Source of the DNA: Arthrospiribacter ruber
GTDB lineage: Bacteria > Bacteroidota > Bacteroidia > Cytophagales > Cyclobacteriaceae
Assembly: GCF_019343195.1 (NCBI RefSeq)
Contig: NZ_RPHB01000001.1
Coordinates: 248,001-312,000, forward strand
DNA: 64,000 bases
Direction of reading: 5' to 3'
Part shown: positions 20,011 through 28,673 of the stretch, one piece after another
Numbering within the stretch: position 1 is the stretch's first letter
Layout of the letters: the number at the start of each line of letters is the position of its first letter
The notes under the pieces: generated by a model
Told to the model about the DNA's origin: nothing
Databases searched by the model: none
Seen by the model: the letters and a program-made list of their open reading frames with translations, nothing else
Program-made: the position numbers and the translations under genes

Positions 20011-20820
20011 TGAAGGAGGAAGGATGAAGGATGAGGGATGAGGGAGGAAGGATGAGGGAGAGTGAATAGTGAGGAGTGAATAGTGATTAGTTAAGAGTTA
20101 AATGTTAAGCTATCTCGTTTCTCGTCTCTCGCTTCTGATCTTATGTCTTGTGTCTTATGTCTCACATCTCATTTACGAAATACGACTTACGATTTACGAG
20201 GGGCAGAGTTAATTTAATGCTTCTCCTTAGATAGTTATTGGGGCTCACACCTCATTTCAATTTACGATTCTTGTCCGACCTAGTCATCCGGGCGGAAATG
20301 AAAGAAAAGGGAGAAGTTAATTGTTAAGGGTTAATATTGGGCATTAAGGAAATTAAATTGAAAAATTTAAAATAGAGGAGTGGCCTTTAGCCCTGTAAGG
20401 ACGCAGATATAATAGCCTCGGGTTTCAACCCGAGGATCAAAAGCGGGAAGGTGGAATTGTTTTTGGCAGAGGGAAGATCAATGGTGAATTCAGGTTTTCG
20501 CCAAAAACAGGGAAGCGGAATTAGTGAATAGTTAAGAGTTAAATGTTAAACTATCTCGTTTCTAGCTTCTCGTCTCTCGCTTCTAATCTTATGTCTAGCA
20601 TCTTATGTCGCACATCTCATTTACGAAATACGACTTACGATTTACGAGGGGCAGAGTTAATTTATTGCTTCTCCTTAGATAGTTATTGGGGCTCACACCT
20701 CATTTCAATTTACGATTCTTGTCCGACCAAGTCATCCGGGCGGAGATGATTTACTAAGAGTAGAAATATAATCCCAAAGAGCGTATTCCCGAAAAACAAA
20801 AAATTCCTTATTTTTAGTAA
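20011..20820. repeat. Repeat island with a ~200-bp direct duplication
   Basis: No credible gene. Purine-rich words (GAGGAAGGATGAGGG, AGTGAATAGTGAGGAGTG) open the region. A ~195-bp block at 20091-20287 recurs in direct orientation at 20524-20739 with few differences; it carries TCTTATGTCT, TTACGAAATACGACTTACG and CACACCTCATTTCAATTTACG. Between the copies lie the perfect hairpin CCTCGGGTT/AACCCGAGG (20416-20435) and a TTTTTGGC/GCCAAAAA inverted pair (~20460-20510). A 68-codon frame in the second copy is judged spurious because it is made of repeat words. Confidence 0.75.
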
Positions 20821-21138
20821 ATGGAAAAAAGCACTCAACAAAATTTAAAAATTCAAGACTTTTCGGAGTATTTATTTTGGGATATAGATGTCGATAAGCT
20901 GGATTTTCAGAGAAGTAAAAAATGGTTGATAGGAAGGGTTTTGGAATATGGGAACTTGAATGATTGGAAGAAGTTACTTGTGCTTTTCGGGAGAGAAGAA
21001 ATTAAAAAGGAAGTAGTAAATATTCGATCCTTGGATGCTGTTACATTGTCTTTTCTTTCTGTTTATTTTTCATTGGAAAAAGAGGATTTTAGATGTTATT
21101 CAAAAAAACAGTCAACTCCAGACTTCTGGAACTCCTGA
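20821..21138 (+). CDS. Small DUF6922-like protein, probable antitoxin partner of the AbiEii-type toxin
   Basis: 105 residues, soluble. The pattern FSEYLFWDIDVDKLD...KKWLIGRVLEYG...W..L..... F G.EEIKKEVVNIRSLD is typical of a small protein (DUF6922) commonly encoded just before AbiEii nucleotidyltransferases in Bacteroidota. It overlaps the next gene by 46 bases in another frame, so the pair is translationally coupled. In AbiE-type systems the upstream gene encodes a repressor/antitoxin. This protein lacks a recognisable AbiEi winged helix, so the antitoxin role is inferred from position. The pair sits inside a repeat island between EPS genes and is a probable late arrival. Confidence 0.75.
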   Translation: MEKSTQQNLKIQDFSEYLFWDIDVDKLDFQRSKKWLIGRVLEYGNLNDWKKLLVLFGREEIKKEVVNIRSLDAVTLSFLSVYFSLEKEDFRCYSKKQSTPDFWNS

Positions 21139-21707
21139 AAGAGTTGATGTCTTACTCATATTTCAAAGAGTTTAATTTGGTAGAAGGTACAAGTCTAGCC
21201 CTGCAAATTGGCCATAGAGAATCAATTGATATTGATCTTTTTGGGAAAAAGGAATTGGAGGAAACGGAAATTTCTGAAGTTTTATCGAGTTTGGGGAAGG
21301 TACAGATTTTAAAAAAAAGCAAAAATATCCTTGTATATAGTGTAGATGGAATAAAAGTTGATTTTGTCAATTACAGATACCCCTGGTTAAGAGCTCCAAA
21401 AATTTACGAAAATTTGCGATTGGCTCATATGAGTGATATAGGAGCGATGAAACTTAATGCAATATCCGGTCGTGGGAGTAAAAAAGATTTCATAGACTTG
21501 TTTTTTTTATTGAAGGAGTTTCAGTTTTCGGATCTCATGGAATTTTATAATAAAAAATATGGTGATGGATCGACTTTTCTGGTTCTCAAGAGCCTCACTT
21601 ATTTTGAAGATGCAGATTTGGAAGAGTCGCCTAGAATGATAATAAATACTTCATGGGAAGAGGTTAAGTCAACAATTGTTAGTGAAGTCAAACAGTATTT
21701 AAACTAA
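21093..21707 (+). CDS. AbiEii/AbiGii-family nucleotidyltransferase toxin
   Basis: 204 residues. The nucleotidyltransferase signature is clear: GTSLALQIGHRESIDIDLF (residues ~33-51), where the two Asp after SI are the metal ligands. A third acidic position is in VDGIKVDFVNY (~90), and the C-terminal helix-rich part carries HMSDIGAMKLNAISGRGSKKDFIDLFFLL (quoted here in part: SDIGAMKLNAI, KKDFIDLFFLL). Members of this family act as toxins or abortive-infection effectors by transferring nucleotides to tRNA or related targets. The partner gene upstream overlaps by 46 bases. All core motifs are present, so the gene is probably functional. The size is shorter than the ~300-residue AbiEii prototype but usual for this short subgroup. 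Confidence 0.82.
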   Translation: MLFKKTVNSRLLELLKELMSYSYFKEFNLVEGTSLALQIGHRESIDIDLFGKKELEETEISEVLSSLGKVQILKKSKNILVYSVDGIKVDFVNYRYPWLRAPKIYENLRLAHMSDIGAMKLNAISGRGSKKDFIDLFFLLKEFQFSDLMEFYNKKYGDGSTFLVLKSLTYFEDADLEESPRMIINTSWEEVKSTIVSEVKQYLN

Positions 21708-21794
21708 GCTATATGATAGTTAGGGGGTTTCAATTATTATCGAGGCTCGTTTATTATAACAAAATGATACCTAATCAAATACAATATAAAGATG

Positions 21795-21840
21795 GGTTAC
21801 CTGAATACTATTCCGCTCTGGTATTTTGGATTGATGTATT
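21795..21840 (+). pseudogene. Second remnant of a DUF4143 ATPase 3' end
   Basis: Translating from 21795 gives GYLNTIPLWYFGLMY, which matches the last 15 residues of the larger remnant ending at 22559 except for Tyr in place of His. The following ~65 bases of purine-rich repeat also match those after 22559. The stop codon is lost here. This is a duplicated scrap of the gene end together with its downstream repeat. Confidence 0.75.
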
Positions 21841-22114
21841 CAGGAAGGGAGTGGGGAAGGATGAAGGATGAAGGAGTGAATAGTGAGGAGTTAAGAGTTA
21901 AATGTTAAGCGTTAAACTATCCCTTCTAATCCTATGTCTAGCGTCTTATGTCTCACATCTCATTTACGAAATACGACTTACGATTTACGAGGGGCAGAGT
22001 TAAGCTGATGCTGCTTCCTCGAAAAATATTTTCTCTCCTTTCTCGCTTCTCGTCTCTCTCTTCTAATCTTATGTCTAGCGTCTTGTGTCTCATATCTCAC
22101 ATCTTAAAAAAAAC

Positions 22115-22161
22115 GCACTCCCATAGTGCAAAATCCATCAAAAAATGCACTGTCATAGTGC
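22115..22161. promoter_or_regulatory. Twin operator-like palindromes
   Basis: GCACTCCCATAGTGC (22115-22129) and GCACTGTCATAGTGC (22147-22161) are inverted repeats with GCACT/AGTGC arms. Each is followed by AAAAT, and they are spaced 32 bp apart, about three helical turns. They lie just before the DUF4143 remnant and may be what is left of its control region. Confidence 0.45.
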
Positions 22162-22169
22162 AAAATAGT

Positions 22170-22559
22170 GTTTTCAAGTTAGCCGACTACCTGCTTTATA
22201 TGGAAGAAGCAGGAATGGTGGCACAATTGAGAGGTCAAACAGCAGGTATTCGTGCATTGGGCAAAGTTGATAAAGTGTACCTGGACAATACCAATCTGGT
22301 GTACAGTCTGGCGGGAGAAAACCAAAATAAGGGGAATATCCGGGAGACCTTTTTTCTCAATCAACTGAAAGTAAGCCACCAAGTCTGGACTTCATCTCTT
22401 GGTGATTTTAAGGTGAATGACATGGAATTTGAGCTTGGAGGAAAAGACAAAGGCATCAAACAGATCAAATCAGCCCAAAAGGGATACCTGGTCAAAGACG
22501 ATATAGAAAGCGGCTACTTGAATACCATTCCGCTCTGGCATTTTGGATTGATGTATTGA
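22170..22559 (+). pseudogene. Truncated DUF4143 AAA-ATPase (C-terminal third only)
   Basis: The 130 codons from 22170 (VFKLADYLLYMEEAGMVAQL ... YLNTIPLWHFGLMY) match the C-terminal DUF4143 region of bacterial AAA ATPases of the type encoded in full at 43328, but from a different subfamily. The P-loop domain and Walker motifs are missing. The open frame continues upstream to 21948, but that part is made of intergenic repeat words (TCTTATGTCTAGCGTCTTGTG) and twin palindromes, so the apparent 203-aa product is a fusion of repeat DNA with a gene tail. It is almost certainly non-functional. An unrelated-looking scrap of the same 3' end lies at 21795. Confidence 0.8.
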
Positions 22560-22736
22560 GGAGGGGAGTAGGGAAGGATGAGGGATGAAGGATGAAGGAG
22601 TGAATAGTGAGGAGTTAAGAGTTAAATGTTAAGCGTTAAGCGTTAAACTATCCCTTCTAATCTTATGCCTAGCGTCTTATGTCTTGTGTCTAAAAATTAA
22701 AATCCATTTTAAACATTAAATCATAAATTTTTAACA
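22560..22736. repeat. Repeat words between the DUF4143 remnant and ugd
   Basis: Purine-rich (GGATGAAGGAGTGAATAGTGAGG) and pyrimidine-rich (TCTTATGCCTAGCGTCTTATG) repeat words run up to about 22695. The last 40 bases before the ugd ATG are AT-rich (TTAAACATTAAATCATAAAT) and may contain its promoter, though no consensus is exact. Confidence 0.6.
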
Positions 22737-24053
22737 ATGAAAATTACAGTAGTAGGAACTGGTTATGTAGGTTTGGTATCAGGAGCATGTTTTGCTGATG
22801 TGGGGATTGATGTTACCTGTGTGGATATTGACCAAAAGAAAATTGATAAGCTGAAAAATGGGATAATGCCCATCTACGAACCAGGCTTAGAAGAGATTGT
22901 GGTCCGAAACTTCAAGAGTGGCAGACTTCATTTCAGCACTAACTTGGGAGAGGCCATCCAAGGTTCAGAAGTAGCATTTATTGCGGTCGGTACACCTCCA
23001 GGTGAAGATGGATCGGCGGATTTGCAATATGTATTGGCTGTGGCAGATGAGATAGGTACTCATATGAGTGATTATATTGTGGTTGCTACAAAGAGTACGG
23101 TACCGGTAACCACAGGGGAGAAAGTAAGGGATGCAATCAGCAATGCCCTAAAAAAGAGAGGTTCTGATTTACCTTTTGCCGTAGCCTCAAATCCTGAATT
23201 TTTAAAAGAAGGAGCAGCAGTTGAGGATTTCTTGAAGCCAGACCGGATTGTAATAGGTGTGGATGATGAAAGGGCAGAAAAAATCATGCAGAGGTTGTAT
23301 AAGCCATTTCAATTAAGCGGAGAAAGGATTATTTATATGGATATTCCTTCAGCAGAGATGACCAAATATGCCGCCAATGCCATGTTGGCTACGAAGATTT
23401 CCTTTATGAATGATATTGCCAACCTATGTGAAAGGGTAGGGGCCAATGCCAATATGGTAAGAAAGGGCATAGGCACAGACCCTAGAATTGGCAACAAATT
23501 TATATTTCCGGGTGTAGGATACGGAGGTTCCTGTTTTCCTAAGGATGTCAAGGCCATAGTAAAAACAGCTGCGGAATATGGACATGAGCTGAGGGTGCTA
23601 AAGGCAGTCGAAGAAGTAAATGAGGATCAAAAATATGTCTTGGCTGCCAAGGTGAAATCCCATTTTGGAGAAGACCTTTCGGGTAAGACTTTTGCTATGT
23701 GGGGCTTGAGTTTTAAACCCAATACAGACGATATGAGAGAATCTCCTGCTGCGGTAATTATAGATGAATTAAGAGCCGCTGGAGCAAAAGTCAAAGCCTA
23801 TGATCCCAAGGCAATGGAAGAGGCCAAAGAACATTATATTTTTGATAAAGTGACCTACAGCAGTGATGCTTATGATGCCTGCGTAGATGCAGATGCATTG
23901 TTATTGGTGACCGAATGGTCAGAGTTCAGAATCCCAAGCTGGGAAGCTATTGGGAAACTATTAAAGAGCAAGGTGGTATTTGACGGAAGAAATATCTATG
24001 ATAAAAAATACCTGAAGTCTCAAGGTTTCGACCATTATGGGATTGGGTATTAG
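22737..24053 (+). CDS. ugd: UDP-glucose 6-dehydrogenase
   Basis: 438 residues. The N-terminal NAD-binding motif is VVGTGYVGLVSGACFADVG. The middle and active-site motifs are FIAVGTPPGEDGSADL, SNPEFLKEGAAVEDF, and FPGVGYGGSCFPKDV with the catalytic Cys near residue 264. The C-terminal UDP-binding domain has LSFKPNTDDMRESP. This is the standard form that oxidises UDP-glucose twice to UDP-glucuronate in the cytoplasm, the precursor of glucuronic acid and its derivatives in acidic exopolysaccharides. It is the last gene of normal base composition before the AT-rich glycosyltransferase operon, 71 bp upstream of the flippase gene, and may share its transcript. Confidence 0.95.
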   Translation: MKITVVGTGYVGLVSGACFADVGIDVTCVDIDQKKIDKLKNGIMPIYEPGLEEIVVRNFKSGRLHFSTNLGEAIQGSEVAFIAVGTPPGEDGSADLQYVLAVADEIGTHMSDYIVVATKSTVPVTTGEKVRDAISNALKKRGSDLPFAVASNPEFLKEGAAVEDFLKPDRIVIGVDDERAEKIMQRLYKPFQLSGERIIYMDIPSAEMTKYAANAMLATKISFMNDIANLCERVGANANMVRKGIGTDPRIGNKFIFPGVGYGGSCFPKDVKAIVKTAAEYGHELRVLKAVEEVNEDQKYVLAAKVKSHFGEDLSGKTFAMWGLSFKPNTDDMRESPAAVIIDELRAAGAKVKAYDPKAMEEAKEHYIFDKVTYSSDAYDACVDADALLLVTEWSEFRIPSWEAIGKLLKSKVVFDGRNIYDKKYLKSQGFDHYGIGY

Positions 24054-24124
24054 CTATAAATAGTGATACTTGATGGTGTGAATAATCCTGTTTTTTTAGC
24101 TTAAATCCTAGATAAATTTAGTAA

Positions 24125-25414
24125 ATGTTTAAAATTTTTAAAAGTAAAACTTTTAAAAACGTTTTAATAGTTGCTTCTGGAGCTGCTTCTGCCCAAATTT
24201 TAGGTCTAATATTTTCACCTATAATTGCGAGATTATATGGTCCTGATGCTCTTGGTAAACTTGGAATTTTTTTATCTGTTTATGGTTTAGTTAGTGTATT
24301 TTCAACTTTTACTTTGGAACAAGCATTAGTATTAATTCAAAATAAAATAATTAAGGTAAGACTTCTACATAGTTTATTATTTATAATTTCATTTACAAGT
24401 TTTATTCTATTAGTGATCTTTGGGATTTTTTCAAATCAAATCGCAGATAAATTTAATCTTTCAGATATAAAAAAATTTCTAGTTTTAATTCCGTTCTTTT
24501 TTTTCTTTAGCGGACTTGTATTGGTTTTCAATCAAATTCAGATTTCTGAGAAAATGTTCAAAGCAAATGCAAGAATAACAATAGTTCAATCTATTTTTCA
24601 AAATTCAGTAAAATCTTTTTCTGGATTAATTTCTCCATCTGGTATTGTTTTAATAGCTATTACTATTTCCGCAAAAATAGTTGAATCACTCCAGTTTTTT
24701 AATTCTTTGAAAAATATTGGATATTCAATTAATTTTAATAGTATCTTAAAATTTAGATCTAGATCTAACTTATATAATTCTATAAAGGATTATATTGACT
24801 TTCCTAAATATCGTGCTCCACAAACACTTTTTTTTAATTTGTCGCAAAATATACCGATTCTCCTTTTAGGTTATTTTTTTGGACCTATATCGGCAGGATA
24901 TTATTCATTATCAAAAAAAATAATAAAGCTCCCAGCTATTTTAATAAGTAAGTCAATAGGAGATGTTTTATATCCAAAGTTCGCGGAAATTAAACATAAA
25001 GGAGGGAACCTTAAAGATGGTCTTACCAAAGCAACACTTTATTTATTTTTAGTTGGTTCAGTACCATATGGTTTTTTGTTTTTTTTTGGGGTTGAACTTT
25101 TCTCTTTTGTATATGGGGATGAATGGTTGAGAGCTGGAGAATATTCAAGATGGATTAGTCTTTGGCTCTATTCGGGATTTTGTATGAAACCAACTATGAC
25201 TGCTATTCCAGTTTATAGGATGCAAAAAGTTTTCTTGTATTATGAAATTATGACATCCTTATTAAGAGTTACAATTTTTGTTGTTGCATTTGTTTTAACT
25301 AAAGATGATCTAATAGCTATTGCGGCATTTAGTCTTTCTCATATATTTTTTTATGTCATATTATTTTTAATAGTGAGAAAGTTTGGAGAAATAAAAACAA
25401 AATATCATGATTAA
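24125..25414 (+). CDS. wzx: Polysaccharide flippase, Wzx-like (MOP superfamily)
   Basis: 429 residues with about 12 predicted hydrophobic segments. The N-terminal pattern FKNVLIVASGAASAQILGL followed by IIARLYGPDALGKLGIF is typical of Wzx/RfbX-type oligosaccharide transporters. It would flip the undecaprenyl-linked repeat unit from the inner to the outer face of the cytoplasmic membrane. It begins the AT-rich block and overlaps the next gene by eight bases. The strong fall in G+C compared with ugd, 71 bp upstream, marks a composition boundary. Confidence 0.9.
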   Translation: MFKIFKSKTFKNVLIVASGAASAQILGLIFSPIIARLYGPDALGKLGIFLSVYGLVSVFSTFTLEQALVLIQNKIIKVRLLHSLLFIISFTSFILLVIFGIFSNQIADKFNLSDIKKFLVLIPFFFFFSGLVLVFNQIQISEKMFKANARITIVQSIFQNSVKSFSGLISPSGIVLIAITISAKIVESLQFFNSLKNIGYSINFNSILKFRSRSNLYNSIKDYIDFPKYRAPQTLFFNLSQNIPILLLGYFFGPISAGYYSLSKKIIKLPAILISKSIGDVLYPKFAEIKHKGGNLKDGLTKATLYLFLVGSVPYGFLFFFGVELFSFVYGDEWLRAGEYSRWISLWLYSGFCMKPTMTAIPVYRMQKVFLYYEIMTSLLRVTIFVVAFVLTKDDLIAIAAFSLSHIFFYVILFLIVRKFGEIKTKYHD

Positions 25415-26372
25415 AACAAAAGAAAAAGTTTGCGTAACTACTTTCGTATTTGGAGATAAGTACAAAAGTTATATTCCTTTATTGTTATATTCTTTAAAAA
25501 AAGCCTATCCTGACTATGTTCCAATAATTTTCATACATGGAGAATTGAGCAATAAAGTTCAAAGTCTTTTAAAAATAATTAAAGATTTAGGAGAATTTAA
25601 ATTAGTTGAAAACTACTTTAGTGAATTTGATAATTTAGAGAGAAAGCAAGGCTCTGCTTTAAGGTGGGTAATTTATGAAGATTATTTTTTAGATTTTGAT
25701 TTTTTGTATTACGTAGATATCGACATTTTTTACCTTAGAGAACCAATACCGCTACACTCTCAGCATAAGAATCATATAGAAAAGTTTGAATTACCTTTCA
25801 GCAATGTAAAAAGGGAAAAAATTACAGATAACAGAGAGCTAAAAACTATTAAAAAAAGATTTGATAGTTTTGGTTTAATTAATACTTTAAGACAATATTT
25901 CAATGGAAGAGTAGTTGAAAATAGATTTACAGGTTTACATTTTGTTGTTCCAAATGAATACTTTTTAAGGGTAAAAAAGGCTCAAGATCTCCTTAAAGAA
26001 ATGTTGTTAGATAATTCTTATTTGAATGAATTTCAAGGATTTTCAGATGAGCCAATGTTATATTGGATAATTAAAGAATCTGGTTATAATGTAGATCTTT
26101 TTGGTCAATATTCTGAACCTAATTCTTTGGATTTTGAAAACTACAAATCTTTAGACTTTAGGCCACATCATGGAATACATTTAGCTATTTTTAGAGAAAA
26201 TAACTTTAATAAGGAAAAATTTTCCGTAATTTTAAATTCACCTGCATACCAATTTTATTTTGAAGCTTTTAATTATCAAATAAAATCTGACCCAATTTTT
26301 AATTTGGTTTTAGAAGGCTCAGATAATTTTATAAAAGATCAATTTTCAAGAATGCAGTTAATTTCAAACTAA
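25407..26372 (+). CDS. Putative glycosyltransferase with a DxD motif (GT-A-like)
   Basis: 321 residues, soluble. The N-terminal strand-helix pattern (VCVTTFVFGDKYKSYIPLLLYSLKKAYP) and YYVDIDIFYLREP, with a DxD metal/nucleotide-binding motif near residue 110, fit a GT-A type sugar transferase of the GT8-like kind. A later FSDEPMLYW block (~215) and HHGIHLA (~250) could supply acceptor or metal contacts. I cannot assign a family number or a sugar. It is embedded in the operon (8-base overlap with the flippase gene, 20-base gap to the next glycosyltransferase), which supports a role in building the repeat unit. Confidence 0.7.
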   Translation: MIKTKEKVCVTTFVFGDKYKSYIPLLLYSLKKAYPDYVPIIFIHGELSNKVQSLLKIIKDLGEFKLVENYFSEFDNLERKQGSALRWVIYEDYFLDFDFLYYVDIDIFYLREPIPLHSQHKNHIEKFELPFSNVKREKITDNRELKTIKKRFDSFGLINTLRQYFNGRVVENRFTGLHFVVPNEYFLRVKKAQDLLKEMLLDNSYLNEFQGFSDEPMLYWIIKESGYNVDLFGQYSEPNSLDFENYKSLDFRPHHGIHLAIFRENNFNKEKFSVILNSPAYQFYFEAFNYQIKSDPIFNLVLEGSDNFIKDQFSRMQLISN

Positions 26373-26392
26373 TTTTTAATCTTGCTTATAAA

Positions 26393-27538
26393 ATGACAGT
26401 ATTATTCTTCTCAAGAAAATCTATTTTCTCAAGAAAAACATTTGGTGGAGCTGAATCTTCAATTTATCTTCTTGCCCAAGAGTTATCTAAAAGGAGGATC
26501 AATGTTTTATATGTGACAAATGAAAAGTTAAGTAATAATAATTTTGATCACAATGAATATTTTAATTACTGTAAAATCCCATATATTAAAGGAAGAGAAC
26601 GTAATTTCCTATTTAGGTGGATTTCGGACTTTATATTTTCTTTTTTTGCGGGAATTATAATAACCAAGTACAAAGTGAATATTGTTTATAATTCATACGA
26701 TATTCAGTCAAATTTAAGTTTTTTAATGCTTTCCAAATTTCTAAATTTTAAAATAGTTTTAAGGATGGCTGGATTAAAATGGTATGAAGAATCTTTAAAA
26801 TCCTCAAAAAAGAAAAAATTATATTTAAAGATTTTTAACTCTGTTGATTGCGTAAATTTTATTCATGAAGAATTGTTTAAATTATTTAATGAAAGTCTTA
26901 ATTCTCTAGAAACTAAAGTAGCTTTGAATGATATTTTATTTGGAGATATTGGAGTTGAAGAGAATCCATATAAATATTCTCCAACTGGTAAGGATTTTAA
27001 TATTACAATGGTTTCAAGATTCTCAAAATATCAAAAAAGACAAGATTTATTGATTTATAGTGTAGCTAAAATTATTAAGGATAATCCTATACATTTAACC
27101 TTAGTTGGTGAAGGTTCGAATAAAGATAAATTAATAGAATTAACCCAAAAACTAAAAATTCAAGATAAGATAAATTTTATTCCTTTTCTTGAACAAAATA
27201 AACTTTGGGAATTTTTAAGTAGTCAAGACTTACTAGTACACTGTTGTGATTACGAAGGGTTAGGAAAAGTAATAATTGAGGCAATGTCAATAGGAGTTCC
27301 TGTTTTAGCGTCAGATGTAACACCATTAAACTCTTTGATAAAGGATGAAGAAAATGGCTTTTTGGTTAAAAATGAGCTTGACCTATGGGCAAAGAAGTTA
27401 GAATATGTTTTTCTTCATTCTGACCAACTTAAGATTGTATCAAGTAAGGCTTTAGAATATTTTAGGGAAAATTATTCTTCAAAAGTTAATGTTATTCAAT
27501 TTGAAGAAAAATTTAGAACAATAATTACTGATGCTTAA
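26393..27538 (+). CDS. Glycosyltransferase, family 4 type (GT-B)
   Basis: 381 residues. The N-terminal half is variable, with FGGAESSIYLLAQELSKR as acceptor-side loop. The C-terminal Glycos_transf_1 domain has the nucleotide-sugar pattern VSRFSKYQKRQDLLI, LVGEGSNKDKL, and HCCDYEGLGKVIIEAMSIGVPVLA (quoted: EGLGKVIIEAMSIGVPV), the conserved E...G....EAM block. It transfers a sugar from a nucleotide donor to the lipid-linked intermediate at the cytoplasmic membrane face. The product overlaps the next gene by eight bases. Donor and linkage are unknown. Confidence 0.87.
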   Translation: MTVLFFSRKSIFSRKTFGGAESSIYLLAQELSKRRINVLYVTNEKLSNNNFDHNEYFNYCKIPYIKGRERNFLFRWISDFIFSFFAGIIITKYKVNIVYNSYDIQSNLSFLMLSKFLNFKIVLRMAGLKWYEESLKSSKKKKLYLKIFNSVDCVNFIHEELFKLFNESLNSLETKVALNDILFGDIGVEENPYKYSPTGKDFNITMVSRFSKYQKRQDLLIYSVAKIIKDNPIHLTLVGEGSNKDKLIELTQKLKIQDKINFIPFLEQNKLWEFLSSQDLLVHCCDYEGLGKVIIEAMSIGVPVLASDVTPLNSLIKDEENGFLVKNELDLWAKKLEYVFLHSDQLKIVSSKALEYFRENYSSKVNVIQFEEKFRTIITDA

Positions 27539-28673
27539 AATTCTATTTGTTGTCCCCAAATTTCCTTTCCCCATTAAAGGTGGGCTAGAAAAGCAATCTC
27601 TTATTTTATCAAAGGAGCTTACAAGGCAAGGATTAAATGTCACTGTTTTGTCATCAAATTTTGATTCAAAACAAAAAGAATTGGAATTTTATCAAGGTGT
27701 TAAAATAGTTCGACCCAATTGGCTTAAGTACAATTCAATCCAAGGTGGAAAGATAAATGCAAGTTCAATCTTTTTTTCTTTTTTTAACTTACTTCCAACC
27801 TTAAAAGCTTTAGGAGATTTTGATGTTGTTCATTTTCATTCAAATAGTTTTTTAACGGGGTTAATTCATTTATATTTTTATAAGAAAAATATTCCAGTCG
27901 TTTCAAAAATTCCAAATTCAGGAGATAGAGGGGTCTTGGGAATGAAGAAAAGTGTTTTAGGAATGCTTAGACTTAAGATCTTAGCATTAAGTACAAGGAT
28001 TGTTTGTCTTACAAAAGAGAGCCAATCTGAACTGTTAAAGGTCGGAATTCCTTCAAATAAAATAAATTTAATACCAAATGGCATCGAAATAAATCCAGTT
28101 TCTTTTGAAAAGAATAATGTACTAAATGGGCAAGTTAATGTTTGTTTTGTTGGACGATTAAAGCCTCAAAAAGGAATTAAAAACTTGATTAATGCTTGGA
28201 AAGAAGTTATAAAGTTAATTCCTGATTTTTCAGTTCATCTAGACATTTACGGTGATGGACCTTTAAAAGATGAATTATTGGAATTAGTTCAAAGAAATAA
28301 ATTAAACGAATATATTACATTTCATGGACATGTAACTCCAATTGGCCCTAGCTTGTCTAGAGCTCAATTATTTGTATTGCCATCTTATTTTGAAGGTAAT
28401 TCAAATGCTTTATTAGAGGCTATGTCTTTTAGTTTGCCTATAGCAGCTTCTAAAATTCCAGGAAATATTATGCAAGTTGGTGAGTTTGGTGAAAGGTTTT
28501 TATTCAATCCTGATAATATAGATGAGTTTGTTAATATTTTGATTGAGTTGGTAAAAAATTCAAGCCTGAGGTTGGAGTATGGTAAATATCTTTTTGACAG
28601 AGTAAACTCTGTATTTAATATAGAAAAAGTTGCAAAAGAGTATATAAAACTTTATCAAAGTATATTAGAATGA
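27531..28673 (+). CDS. Glycosyltransferase, family 4 type (GT-B)
   Basis: 380 residues. N-terminal FPIKGGLEKQSLILSKEL and the C-terminal domain FVGRLKPQKGIKNLINAW, IYGDGPLKDELLEL, and PSYFEGNSNALLEAMSFSLP are textbook GT4 features. HFHSNSFLTGLIHLY supplies the N-domain His. It overlaps the preceding glycosyltransferase by eight bases and the GNAT gene by four (ATGA), so translation is coupled. Expected to add one sugar of the repeat unit; substrate not deducible. Confidence 0.88.
   Translation: MLKILFVVPKFPFPIKGGLEKQSLILSKELTRQGLNVTVLSSNFDSKQKELEFYQGVKIVRPNWLKYNSIQGGKINASSIFFSFFNLLPTLKALGDFDVVHFHSNSFLTGLIHLYFYKKNIPVVSKIPNSGDRGVLGMKKSVLGMLRLKILALSTRIVCLTKESQSELLKVGIPSNKINLIPNGIEINPVSFEKNNVLNGQVNVCFVGRLKPQKGIKNLINAWKEVIKLIPDFSVHLDIYGDGPLKDELLELVQRNKLNEYITFHGHVTPIGPSLSRAQLFVLPSYFEGNSNALLEAMSFSLPIAASKIPGNIMQVGEFGERFLFNPDNIDEFVNILIELVKNSSLRLEYGKYLFDRVNSVFNIEKVAKEYIKLYQSILE

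Noticed and set aside
20543-20749. 68-codon frame in the 20 kb island
   Set aside because: It lies wholly inside a duplicated repeat block.
21948-22169. N-terminal 74 codons of the frame ending at 22559 as a real protein start
   Set aside because: The DNA is repeat words plus twin palindromes; only the part from 22170 has protein-family likeness.
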